Assembly: GCF_000970305.1 (NCBI RefSeq)
Contig: NZ_CP009517.1
Location: forward strand, 2,170,001 to 2,234,000
DNA: 64,000 bases
From: Methanosarcina barkeri 3
GTDB lineage: Archaea; Halobacteriota; Methanosarcinia; Methanosarcinales; Methanosarcinaceae
Direction: 5' to 3'
Positions 1 through 8,639 of the stretch are shown piece after piece; position 1 is the stretch's first letter; each line of letters starts with the position of its first letter. The position numbers and the translations under genes are program-made. The notes below the pieces were generated by a model. The model searched no databases. It was not told where the DNA came from and saw only the letters and a list, made by a program, of their open reading frames with translations.

Positions 1-1
1 T

Positions 2-1156
2 ATAGTGCTTACTTCAAAGAAAAAACTACTTCCTACACACGATCCTTCACTTTTAGAAGATCTCCCTTCTAGTATAAAGATAACTCGAACATTCACTTTG
101 CAACCTAGAATGAAATCAAAAAAAAGCATTATTAGATATCTAATATTTGTATTAGTATATTCTATTTCGATACCTGATTTAAGCGTTTGGTGGATTCCTT
201 TTGCCTTATATGAGGGTTTTCTTTTGATTAAAAAAGAGAAAATTGATATTATTTATGTGACTGGAGACCCTTTCTCAAGTTACATTATTGGAATATTTTT
301 AAAACTATTAACAGGAAAACCGTTAATTCTTGATTTTAGAGATGCATGGATATTGGATCCACGGAGACCAATTAAAAAGGTATTAAAATGGAAGCTCCCT
401 ATTGAGAATTTCATGTTCAATATTTGCGTGAAGTATGCAGATAAAGTTGTACTCGCTACAAACTCCATGAAAAGTGATTTTATTACACAATTCCACAAAT
501 ACAAATCTCCCGATGATTTTATAGCTATTACCAATGGTTTTGATGTTCAAGATCTAAAGAATATATCTCTTGTGGAAAAAGATTCAAAAACATTTAATTT
601 AGTATATTGTGGCTCGTTAAATGATATTTCTAGAGATCCTATTTACTTATTTAAAGCATTAAGTATAATGAAACGTGAGCAGCCAGATATATATTACCAA
701 ATAAAACTATATTTAGTTGGAAATATACATAATAATTATGTGGAAAATATATATAAATATTGCATCAATGATTGTGTCATTTTAAAAGGGTATCAGCCTC
801 ACAGTAAAAGTCTTGGATATCTTGAAATGGCGGATGTTCTTGTATTTATTATGGAGACAGGAAAAAATGTCCGCCAAATTACAAGTGGAAAAGTGTTTGA
901 ATACATTGCTTTTGGAAAACCAATACTTGCTTTGGCACCAAAAGACTCAGATGCTGCAGACATAATTAAAGAATCAAAATTAGGTATATTTGCAAACCCA
1001 ACAGATGAGTATAGTATTTATAACACTCTATTATATTTATTTGATTCATGGAAAAACAATAAGGAAATAATTGATTGTTCATCTAGTCTTATATCTAAAT
1101 ACAGTAGAGAAAATTTAACTAAAGAACTAGCATTTGTATTTAATGTATGTAGTTGA
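2..1156 (+). CDS. GT4-type glycosyltransferase, 5' end cut by window
   Basis: Cytoplasmic or membrane-associated retaining glycosyltransferase of the GT4 (GT-B fold) type, expected to add a sugar to a lipid-linked surface glycan. The reading frame is open to the window edge, and the N-terminal nucleotide-fold strand usual in GT4 is missing, so the true start lies upstream; a GTG at 5 is only the first in-window start. Visible signatures (numbered from that GTG) are DFRDAW at about 110-115, NGFD near 177, YCGSLN near 202, and the C-terminal KVFEYIAFGKPI block with the donor-binding Glu near 299. It abuts the UDP-GlcNAc 2-epimerase gene with almost no gap, which suggests one transcript. Donor and acceptor cannot be read from sequence. 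Confidence 0.85.
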   Translation: MVLTSKKKLLPTHDPSLLEDLPSSIKITRTFTLQPRMKSKKSIIRYLIFVLVYSISIPDLSVWWIPFALYEGFLLIKKEKIDIIYVTGDPFSSYIIGIFLKLLTGKPLILDFRDAWILDPRRPIKKVLKWKLPIENFMFNICVKYADKVVLATNSMKSDFITQFHKYKSPDDFIAITNGFDVQDLKNISLVEKDSKTFNLVYCGSLNDISRDPIYLFKALSIMKREQPDIYYQIKLYLVGNIHNNYVENIYKYCINDCVILKGYQPHSKSLGYLEMADVLVFIMETGKNVRQITSGKVFEYIAFGKPILALAPKDSDAADIIKESKLGIFANPTDEYSIYNTLLYLFDSWKNNKEIIDCSSSLISKYSRENLTKELAFVFNVCS

Positions 1157-1161
1157 TCAAT

Positions 1162-2232
1162 ATGAAGATTCTATCAATTGTAGGCGCTCGTCCCCAATTT
1201 ATTAAATGCGCCCCTCTCTCCCGCGCAATCCGTAAAGAGCATACAGAAATCCTTGTGCACACTGGCCAGCACTATGACCCCGAAATGTCCGACATATTCT
1301 TCAAAGAATTACAGATCCCTGAACCTGACTACAATCTTGGTGTAGGCTCAACTAGCCACGGTGAACAAACAGGAAAAATGCTTATTGAAATCGAAAAGAT
1401 TCTTCTCAAAGAGAAACCGGATCTTGTCATAGTATATGGAGACACCAACTCCACAGTTGCGGGGGCTCTGGCCGCCTCCAAACTTTACATCAAAGTTGCC
1501 CATGTAGAAGCCGGCCTTCGTTCTTTTGACAGAAGTATGCCAGAAGAGATCAATAGAATACTCACAGATCATATCTCTGATTTACTCTTCTGCCCCACTG
1601 AGACAGCCGTTTTAAACCTCAAAAATGAGGGAATCACAACTGGAGTGTACAATGTAGGAGATGTGATGCTTGATGCTCTTGAACACAATATTAAAATCGC
1701 AGAAGGAAAATCCACGGTTTTGGAAAATATGGGACTCAGTTCAAAAGAATATCTGATTGCAACTGTGCACAGGGCTTCTAATACCGACAGCTTTAGCAAC
1801 CTTTCATCTATAGTTAATGCATTCTGTGACGTTGATATTCCTATTGTGTTTCCGGTACACCCAAGAACTGAGAAATACCTGAAGCATTATGGATTATGGG
1901 ACAAATTATGTGAAAAAGTAAGGGTCATTCCTCCTCTTGGATATCTAGAGATGTTAAAACTCATGGCTCATTCAAGAAAGATCCTTACAGACTCTGGAGG
2001 GGTTCAGAAGGAAGCATACATGCTTGGGGTGCCCTGCATAACTATGAGGGAGAACACTGAGTGGATTGAAACTGTAGAAGATGGAGGAAATGTACTTGTA
2101 GGGACGGATTATAAAAACATTGTAGATGCAATCAAATGTTCCAAAGGGTCTACAAGCAAAAAGGATGTTTTTGGAATAGGAAATTCAAGTGAAAAGATTT
2201 GTAAAATATTAAATAATGGAAATATTTCATAA
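1162..2232 (+). CDS. wecB: UDP-N-acetylglucosamine 2-epimerase (non-hydrolysing)
   Basis: Interconverts UDP-GlcNAc and UDP-ManNAc, the precursor of ManNAc or ManNAcA residues. Family blocks run through the whole protein: GARPQFIK at the N-terminus, HTGQHYD, VYGDTNST, HVEAGLRS, PEEINR, TVHRASN, FPVHPRT, TDSGGVQKEA and RENTEWIE. About 356 residues is normal for the family. The ATG at 1162 is chosen because it gives the canonical MKILSIVGARPQ beginning; a TTG three codons upstream overlaps the stop of the preceding glycosyltransferase. It lies in the same transcription direction as that gene. A partner UDP-ManNAc dehydrogenase could be the nucleotide-sugar dehydrogenase at 26757-28499, but this is inference. 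Confidence 0.95.
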   Translation: MKILSIVGARPQFIKCAPLSRAIRKEHTEILVHTGQHYDPEMSDIFFKELQIPEPDYNLGVGSTSHGEQTGKMLIEIEKILLKEKPDLVIVYGDTNSTVAGALAASKLYIKVAHVEAGLRSFDRSMPEEINRILTDHISDLLFCPTETAVLNLKNEGITTGVYNVGDVMLDALEHNIKIAEGKSTVLENMGLSSKEYLIATVHRASNTDSFSNLSSIVNAFCDVDIPIVFPVHPRTEKYLKHYGLWDKLCEKVRVIPPLGYLEMLKLMAHSRKILTDSGGVQKEAYMLGVPCITMRENTEWIETVEDGGNVLVGTDYKNIVDAIKCSKGSTSKKDVFGIGNSSEKICKILNNGNIS

Positions 2233-2248
2233 ATTTTCCATTAACAAC

Positions 2249-2378
2249 GAGCCTACCCCAAAAGCCATTTAGTTCTTAATCATCAAAAATTTTCAAGATT
2301 GTTTTCATGATCAGAAACTTGATTGATTATTCAGAATACAGAATTCAGAGAAGCAATTTTGGGTTTTGGGATCAGCTC
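2249..2378. repeat. Inverted-repeat element, GAGCCTACCCC type
   Basis: A 130 bp non-coding segment whose ends are inverted copies of GAGC(C/T)nAnCCCAAAA. The left end reads GAGCCTACCCCAAAAGCC and the right end, reverse-complemented, GAGCTGATCCCAAAACCC. The same ends bound a second unit 12 bp downstream and a third at 30833-30928. It may be a MITE or REP-like element, or paired remnants of one insertion sequence. No ORF lies inside. Confidence 0.55.
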
Positions 2379-2389
2379 AATTATAATAT

Positions 2390-2477
2390 GAGCTTATCCC
2401 AAAACATTATCTAATCTACTATTACCGCCAATATTATAACTCCTATTCTGGCATTATATTGGTTTTGAGATAGGCTC
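2390..2477. repeat. Inverted-repeat element, second unit
   Basis: An 88 bp unit bounded by GAGCTTATCCCAAAAC on the left and the inverted copy GGTTTTGAGATAGGCTC on the right. It sits immediately after the unit at 2249-2378, between the convergent 2-epimerase and flippase genes, where it could also act as a transcription end for both. Confidence 0.55.
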
Positions 2478-2509
2478 AACATGTAGAATTTCTCCTCCGA
2501 GTATCAATT

Positions 2510-4024
2510 TTACCTATTTTTGACCCACTTATTAATTCCAAACGAAGTCATAATCTTATTTGCTTGTACATCTGTTTTCAAAATATATATATAATAAATA
2601 CAAATAGCCATGAAGGAACAGAAGACAAATAGACTCTGATTTATTCCAGTCACTTTAAAAACGATAAGAACAATTCCTGCAGGAATAAAAAGAAGAGCGT
2701 TAGTAAATACTATTTCTAGTGTTCTAGAAATAGCTATCCCTGAGTAGTACATCATCTTCAAGCATAAATAGCCGTATACTATAATCCCTGATATTGAAAA
2801 GAGAACCAGTGCAATTCGAGCGCTTCCAAGCAGGCCACCGATAGTAAGAGATAGAAGACGGGTGGCTAAATTAAGAAAATTGTAGAGGAAACCAAATTGT
2901 TGCTTTTCCATTACTACATATATAGTGCTTAAAGGAGATGAAATGAACCAAATAAATGCCCAGAGACTCAATATCTGAGCATAGACACCTGCCTCTGCCC
3001 ATGCTTTCCCAAAAATTACAATAAAAACATCACTACCTACAATTGTTAGAGTCAGCATAGGAAACATCCCTATGATCACAAGCATTCTGAACGTGCTTTC
3101 AACAAGGGAATCAAGATTACCCTCAAGTCTGGCTTTTGCTGCCCTCTGGAAAAATACCTGCGAAATTGAACTACCAATGAAGCTCATAGGCAATTGTAGA
3201 AGGCGAAATCCAAGAGAATAAAAGCCTACTACTGTAGGTGCAAAGAAAGCTGCAAGAAGAAAAGTCGGAAGCTGCCACGAGATTGTGTTCATGAGGGCAG
3301 ACCAACTATCTATAAGTGGAAACTTGCGATATCGTCCAAGAACTTCATAGATCTTTTTCCAGCTCAAATTTTTTCTAATTAGAATTTTGTCATCTCTCCA
3401 TATCTGCCCTCCAAGTACAAGTGTAGCTATAAACAATCCAACAATACTGCCTATTATTTGGCCACTTTTGCTGTAGTTTCTTTCAAGCCCCAAACCTATC
3501 TGCGTTGCTATAGTCGAAATTGAACTGGAAATTCTAGAGAAAGACAACCTCTTAAATTTTTTTGTCCGTGAGTTCCATTGATTCAGTGCAAGAAACATGC
3601 CATTTATAAACACAAAAGGAGATGTAAGCCAGAGATAATTCCCTATCTGCGGAGAATTCAAAATGCTAACTATCGGTTGTTTGAAACACCATATGATCGG
3701 TAATGTTAAACTGCTTATAATCAGCACTGCTAGAAAACTCAATCCTAACAGGTTCACAGCATCTTCGTCCGATTCAGGCAATACTATACAATAATCATAT
3801 CTCATGCATGCGATGACACTGATAATGCTCGTTATAGAAATAAAAAGAGACCATACCCCGAAATCTTCGGGTCCGTAAAGACGAGTTAAAATAGGAGCTG
3901 ATAGAATCGTAAGGATTTGGGCAAAAGTGGTTCCACCTACTAATGTTAACACATCGGATAAAAAACTCGTACTTTTTCTTTTTTGGTGCGATCTCTTGTC
4001 TATATTTTTTTCAATTTCATTCAT
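2510..4024 (-). CDS. Wzx-type polysaccharide flippase / O-antigen transporter
   Basis: Multi-pass membrane protein of the polysaccharide-biosynthesis (MATE-like flippase) superfamily, expected to move lipid-linked oligosaccharide across the membrane. The first transmembrane region carries the typical FLSDVLTLVGGTTFAQ and LTRLYGPEDFGVWSLF blocks, followed by about 12-14 hydrophobic helices over roughly 500 residues, a normal length. The ATG at 4024 gives MNEIEKNIDKRSHQ; a TTG four codons earlier (4036) is possible. It faces the 2-epimerase gene tail to tail. A second, non-identical flippase lies at 21464-22771, so the locus may export two glycans or be a mosaic. Confidence 0.9.
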   Translation of the reverse strand: MNEIEKNIDKRSHQKRKSTSFLSDVLTLVGGTTFAQILTILSAPILTRLYGPEDFGVWSLFISITSIISVIACMRYDYCIVLPESDEDAVNLLGLSFLAVLIISSLTLPIIWCFKQPIVSILNSPQIGNYLWLTSPFVFINGMFLALNQWNSRTKKFKRLSFSRISSSISTIATQIGLGLERNYSKSGQIIGSIVGLFIATLVLGGQIWRDDKILIRKNLSWKKIYEVLGRYRKFPLIDSWSALMNTISWQLPTFLLAAFFAPTVVGFYSLGFRLLQLPMSFIGSSISQVFFQRAAKARLEGNLDSLVESTFRMLVIIGMFPMLTLTIVGSDVFIVIFGKAWAEAGVYAQILSLWAFIWFISSPLSTIYVVMEKQQFGFLYNFLNLATRLLSLTIGGLLGSARIALVLFSISGIIVYGYLCLKMMYYSGIAISRTLEIVFTNALLFIPAGIVLIVFKVTGINQSLFVFCSFMAICIYYIYILKTDVQANKIMTSFGINKWVKNR

Positions 4025-4402
4025 ATTAAGTACCAAACATTATTTACTTTTTAGAACGTGGAATATTATACTTTTCAAAATTTACGCTTTTGAGGGAGAA
4101 GAGCAATAAAATGAGAATTTATGAGATATAAAATATTTAATATATTCCTAGCTTCATTAATAAAATAAAACAGCACCATTTTTTCACCCTCAAAATAACT
4201 TCATTGGTCATCGGTTGAGGAAAAATCGTTATCAATTGCATTGATTTTCATAAAATTTGTTAAATTATTCATCAAATGCAAAACTGGAATCTGATATCGA
4301 TTTCAATTTAAACACTAAACATTTGGGTTTGAGTTTTTCCGTCGAAATCGAGATCAGCAGCTCAAAATCCTTAACCGAATACAAATGAAAATAACTTAAA
4401 TG
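4025..4402. other. Intergenic spacer, no gene seen
   Basis: AT-rich spacer between the start of the flippase gene and the stop of a small minus-strand membrane protein gene. It should hold the flippase promoter. No RNA gene or convincing ORF was seen. Confidence 0.5.
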
Positions 4403-4564
4403 TTATTGTTTCTCTGACTTTGAGAAACTATCAGAAGCTCTAAACCTGACACAAATTCTCCCATTAGGTTTCTGATCTATATCCAGATTAAGAAGATAAG
4501 CAATTATTACACCAGCCATCATAGCAAATGCAATAGAATAATAGTAAATATCACGCAGACCCAT
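4403..4564 (-). CDS. Small single-span membrane protein (53 aa)
   Basis: A short ORF with a good ribosome-binding site (AAGGAG about 10 nt before the ATG at 4564). The product starts MGLRDIYYYS, then has one hydrophobic helix (about residues 8-25, SIAFAMMAGVIIAYLL) and a hydrophilic, basic tail ending SKSEKQ, which suggests an inner-membrane anchor with a cytoplasmic tail or the reverse. No family recognised. It is divergent from the GT2 at 5465 across a 900 bp spacer. Substitutions against the copy at 10072-10231 are consistent with a coding sequence under constraint until recently, but that copy is frameshifted. Real translation is inferred from the ribosome-binding site and duplication. 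Confidence 0.55.
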   Translation of the reverse strand: MGLRDIYYYSIAFAMMAGVIIAYLLNLDIDQKPNGRICVRFRASDSFSKSEKQ

Positions 4565-5464
4565 TTTTGCTTAACTCCTTACAAAGACCCTGATCAGTTT
4601 TTTCCATTTATATCATAATTTTTGCTACTTTGATGATATATCTTAAATTTTTTACTTAGTTATTTAACTCAATTTATTAAATTATAACGGGCACAGTTGG
4701 TAATCTTTTTTACAGATCTTTGTAGCAAATTTAAAGATCCCAGTAGCAAACTTAATTATTTTTTTACTTTATATATATGTCGATCCAGTTTAAATTTTCG
4801 ATTTAAAAAGACAAATGCGTTGAAAGATTTCTCAGTAAAAGTGGTTAAAACCGTTAGAAAATAGCAGAGTAAAATCAAAAGAGAATTAAGAGATAAACAA
4901 GTCAATCATCGCTCTTCCAGAATTTTAGTACATTTGATACTACACCTGACTAAACATACCATAAAGAGATTGGAATTTGGAAAAAATTGCCTCACCAACC
5001 CTCTTGTTTTCCACCAACTTTTCTTCCTATATTCATAAATTGCCTCAAGTTGCATCAAATCTTGTATATTTTAATAACAATCTTCCAAATATGAATTTCA
5101 TCTACAAATTATAATAAAAGATGCCCTGAGGTTCAAAGAATAGCTTTTTTGAAGTCTTAATTTATATTTCGCGAGATGCCGTTCGTGGGAATTATATTTA
5201 CAGAGCTATATTTCCAGGCCTTTAGCTAAATCACTCAACTATATTTTTATTTTTTACCAATACGTTGAACAATAACATTACTCCCCAATTATTTGTATCC
5301 CCTAGAATAATTACAGTAAATTTATATGATAGTCATTCATATTAGTCTCCAAAAAGTTAATATTGCAGTATATATTACACACTTATAATATTATAAGAAT
5401 TAAATGGACTTTCAGGCTAGTACGCAAATTCACTTTCGTTTGCTAATATCAGGGGTTATCCAAA
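4565..5464. other. Long duplicated non-coding spacer between divergent genes
   Basis: About 900 bp with no ORF of note, nearly identical to 10232-11130. It must carry promoters for the small membrane protein (leftward) and the GT2 (rightward). An AT-rich stretch around 5320-5410 with several TATAT tracts is the likely GT2 promoter area. The GT2 start context AGGGGTTATCC before TTG is conserved in both copies. An untranslated RNA within the spacer cannot be excluded. Confidence 0.5.
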
Positions 5465-6136
5465 TTGAGCGAAGAAAAAATAGTGGATAAGAGTGCCCAG
5501 TGCACAGTTCAAAAACAAAGTGAGTGTGTAAAGAGTACAACCCCGCAGAATGTTACGGTGATTCTTCCTGCATATAATGAAGAAGTTTACATCGGAAGTA
5601 TAGTCCTGCTTACAAAATACTATGCCGACAGCGTAATCGTGGTCGATGACGGCAGCTCGGACAGGACAGCCGAGATTGCCAGGAAAGCAGGAGCTGAGGT
5701 AATTGTTCATGAGGTAAACAAAGGGAAAGGCGCAGCTCTCAAGACCGGCTTTGCAGCCGCAGCCAACTTTGGCGCAGATATAATAGTTACCATGGATTCC
5801 GATGGCCAGCACAATCCTGCCGAGATCCAGAAAATTGTTGACCCTATTATCAGAGGTAAAGCCGATATGGTTAACGGCAGCCGATACTTAAACGGCCTGG
5901 GAAAGAATACTCCTTCCTACCGCCGCGTCGGCCAGACTATTCTTGATGGAGCTACCAAGCTAAGTTCAGGGCTTCAGATCACCGATTCCCAGAGCGGCTT
6001 TCGAGCCTTCTCAGCCTCAACAAAAGACATTTTTCGTTTTAAAGCTAATGGCATGGCTATAGAAAGCGAAATGCTTGCAGATGCAGGCAAATTCGGCCTT
6101 CATAACATGAAATTTGTTTTTACCCATACAATTTGA
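5465..6136 (+). pseudogene. Truncated GT2 glycosyltransferase (copy 1)
   Basis: The first 212 codons match the complete GT2 at 11131-12099, including the DDGSSD and DSDGQ catalytic blocks. The reading frame then runs into unrelated sequence and stops after 11 foreign residues. The lost part includes the end of the catalytic domain and both C-terminal membrane helices, so it is unlikely to be active. Start is TTG, preceded by AGGGGTTATCC as in copy 2. The break probably marks a recombination joint with the adjacent GDP-fucose synthase remnant. Confidence 0.85.
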
Positions 6137-6207
6137 AGAGGATACAATTTTTCTTTTTTGTGGATTTTATTCTGTTAGATTCCTCATTTATATGCAATCA
6201 AAACCTT

Positions 6208-6870
6208 TCACTTGATTTGATTTTGATACAACTCATGAGTTTCTTTAATTCCATCTTCAAGTGAAATTTTGACTTTCTATCCCAATCCATCAACCTCGAA
6301 ACATCCATCAACTTTCTTGGAATTCCATCAGGCTTTAAAGTATCATAATTAGTCTTCCCTTCAAACCCTACAACCTTCTTCATTAATTCCACAAGTTCAC
6401 TGATTGTAACATTCTCTCCAATCCCTATATTTACAAACTCTCCTATCTTAGAAAAAGTATAATAATTTTCCATCAAAAAACACATGCTTCAGTCATATTA
6501 TCCACATTCATGAACTCCCTGAGAGGCTTGCCTGTGACCCAAACAACAACTTCAGGTTTGTTATTCACCTTCGCTTCATGGAACTTCCTTACCAATGCAG
6601 GCATCACATGGAAGGTTTCAAGATAAAAACTATCATTAGGTCCGTATAGGTTGGTAGGCATCACGGAAATGAAATTAGTTTCATACTGCTGGTTGTAATG
6701 TTTACAGAGTCTAATGCCTGCAATCTTAGCTATTGCATAGGCTTCATTTGTCTCTTCAAGAAAGCCGGTCAATAGATATTCTTCTTTAAGAGGCTGAGGA
6801 GCGAGTTTTGGGTAAATACAGGAAGAGCCAAGGAAAAGCAGCTTTTTTACTTCATATTTGTAATCGCAAT
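6208..6870 (-). pseudogene. GDP-L-fucose synthase remnant (fcl-like)
   Basis: Recognisable blocks of GDP-4-keto-6-deoxymannose epimerase/reductase are present: [28 protein letters not shown] (active-site YxxxK), [26 protein letters not shown], then VNIGIGENVTI and KPDGIPRKLMDVSRL. The N-terminal NADP-binding GxxGxxG region is absent. The frame breaks near 6473-6485, and again near 6285 where the tail continues in another frame with an internal TAG before KISLEDGIKETHEL, ending at 6208. It therefore encodes no working enzyme. Sequence upstream to about 7003 is open but not homologous. Sits next to the truncated GT2, suggesting a decayed cassette edge. Confidence 0.85.
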
Positions 6871-7104
6871 GAGTAGGAGATATTATAGAAAATAGAAAAT
6901 GAAAGCGATTTTCAACCAATAATTTCGGTAAAGGAATTAATATGTTGCCTTCAAATACCGTTTTTACCATTAACTTATTGATTGATTTGTTTCCTCTTAT
7001 CACAACAAAGAGTTTATTTCAATATAATTAAAATTTTATTGTTTTGCACGATTCAAAGTGGAAATTGAAAGAGACCAGAAAATAATAAAAAGTCTCGAAA
7101 ATTT

Positions 7105-7635
7105 TTACCGATATTTCAAAAATCTGGCTGGCACGCCAGCTGCTATTGTATACGGTTCTACGTCTTTAGTTACAACACTTCCTGCTCCAACAATAGCTCC
7201 TTCTCCTACAGTGACCCCAGGAAGAATTATAGAACCAATGCCAATATCACAACCATCTTCTAATACAACTTCTTTTGTACTTAGTTCGGTAAATAATACA
7301 GGTATTTTTATGTTATCACCTTTATGTTGAGAAGTCAATATTTTTACCATTGGGCCTATACCTACACATTTCCCAATTGTGATCCTCCCAGCAGAATGGA
7401 TAAAACAATTTTGTCCAATCCAGGTATGGTCACCAATGGACATATTATTATTATAATAGCCTTTAAGGATCGTATTGTGCCCAATATATACATTGTTTCC
7501 GATCTCTATGTTTTCAGGGTGAAAAACAAGCACATTATCTTCAAAGATTACATTTTCACCTAATTTTTTGAAATCTTCTTCTTTGAACAAACCATTTCCA
7601 TGGCTTTTATATGGTCTCTCATTCTCAAAAATCAT
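7105..7635 (-). CDS. Left-handed beta-helix (hexapeptide) acyltransferase
   Basis: A 176-residue acyltransferase of the WbbJ/maltose-O-acetyltransferase type, with hexapeptide repeats from about residue 45 to 160 (for example ENIEIGNNVYIGHNTIL and VGEGAIVGAGSVVTKDV) and the usual ending YTIAAGVPARFLKYR. Predicted to transfer an acetyl group from acetyl-CoA to a nucleotide sugar or glycan intermediate. It follows the SDR and PLP aminotransferase genes on the same strand, separated from the SDR by about 20 bp. Dehydratase/SDR, aminotransferase and acetyltransferase is the classic set for an N-acetylated amino-deoxy sugar, so amide formation is a reasonable guess. Confidence 0.88.
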   Translation of the reverse strand: MIFENERPYKSHGNGLFKEEDFKKLGENVIFEDNVLVFHPENIEIGNNVYIGHNTILKGYYNNNMSIGDHTWIGQNCFIHSAGRITIGKCVGIGPMVKILTSQHKGDNIKIPVLFTELSTKEVVLEDGCDIGIGSIILPGVTVGEGAIVGAGSVVTKDVEPYTIAAGVPARFLKYR

Positions 7636-7655
7636 ATAACTCCTGCTTAACTTTA

Positions 7656-8639
7656 TTATTCGTTTTTTGGTTCTCCTCTGGTGAAGCTACTTTTATACCA
7701 GTCAATCGTCTTTTTGAGCCCTTCTTCAAAAGTAACTTCAGGTTTAAACTGAATCAAATCTTCTGCAAGATAAACATTTGCTATGTGCCTTTTTACATCT
7801 CCAATTCTTGGAGGTTCATAAATAATTTTATTTTCGCAGTCTAAATACTCGGCAATAAGAGTAACTAAATACTTTATGGATACTTCTTTTCCGCTTGCAA
7901 TGTTCAATACTCTATTTCTTGTTTTGTTATTTTTGTATACATTTATTGCTGCATTTACTGTATCAGTTACATACAAGTAATCTCTTGTTTGCTCTCCATT
8001 TCCAAATATTACAGGAACGCCGCCCTGCAAAATCCGCTCTATTGTTATTGGGATCACTCCGGCATAACTCTGATCATTTTGTCTGGGTCCATAGTTATTA
8101 AAGGGTCTGATTATTGAGGTATCTATACCAAATGTTTCACAGTATGAGGATACTAGAAGATCAGATGATGCTTTGCTGGCTGCATAAGGTGTAGTTCCAT
8201 TCAAAGGATGATTTTCGTCCATAGGAGCGTATACAGAAGTCCCGTAAGCTTCAGACGAAGAAAAATGGATTAAGGTATCAAAAAGATCATTTCGAGCCAA
8301 TTCGCATAATGAAGCAGCAATATCTACATTATGCTTGAACGTCCATGCCGGTTTTTCAAGGCTTGCTGGTAAGGGAATCACTGCAAGATTGAAAACGACG
8401 TCAATTCCTTCGTTTTCCATAATGACTTTCATTTGTTCATACTCTGTACAGTCCTGGTTTAATATTTTTAAATCTGGATAATTTTCCATTGCATCATTCA
8501 AATTTTCTTTTTTGCCTAAGAAAAAAGAATCCGCAACAACAAGATTGTCTGGATTTTCAAGGATCAATTTATCAACAAGATGACTTCCGATAAATCCAGC
8601 ACCTCCAGTAACAAGTACAGACTTATTATTCAATCTCAT
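7656..8639 (-). CDS. NAD-dependent epimerase/dehydratase (extended SDR)
   Basis: Nucleotide-sugar-modifying enzyme of the extended SDR family, 327 residues. The NAD-binding motif GGAGFIGS is at about 12-19, the Ser triad region SSSEAYG near 127-133, and the catalytic YAASK near 152-156; the end carries the GLKKTIDWYKSS motif. It may be a 4,6-dehydratase or 4-epimerase; these cannot be separated by eye. It overlaps the upstream aminotransferase gene by 4 bp (start at 8639, aminotransferase stop at 8636), indicating translational coupling and a shared pathway to an amino sugar. Confidence 0.92.
   Translation of the reverse strand: MRLNNKSVLVTGGAGFIGSHLVDKLILENPDNLVVADSFFLGKKENLNDAMENYPDLKILNQDCTEYEQMKVIMENEGIDVVFNLAVIPLPASLEKPAWTFKHNVDIAASLCELARNDLFDTLIHFSSSEAYGTSVYAPMDENHPLNGTTPYAASKASSDLLVSSYCETFGIDTSIIRPFNNYGPRQNDQSYAGVIPITIERILQGGVPVIFGNGEQTRDYLYVTDTVNAAINVYKNNKTRNRVLNIASGKEVSIKYLVTLIAEYLDCENKIIYEPPRIGDVKRHIANVYLAEDLIQFKPEVTFEEGLKKTIDWYKSSFTRGEPKNE

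Larger units (their letters stand above)
4403..6100. repeat. Direct duplication, copy 1 (small ORF + spacer + GT2)
   Basis: This 1.7 kb block recurs at 10072-11766 with only scattered differences. It includes the 53-residue membrane protein gene, about 900 bp of non-coding DNA and the first 212 codons of a GT2. Homology stops abruptly inside the GT2 frame at 6100, after which the sequence is unrelated. The two copies are in direct orientation about 5.67 kb apart. Confidence 0.9.

Noticed and set aside
7058-7563. Two plus-strand open frames of 79-90 codons
   Set aside because: They are antisense to the hexapeptide acyltransferase and result from its repetitive codons.
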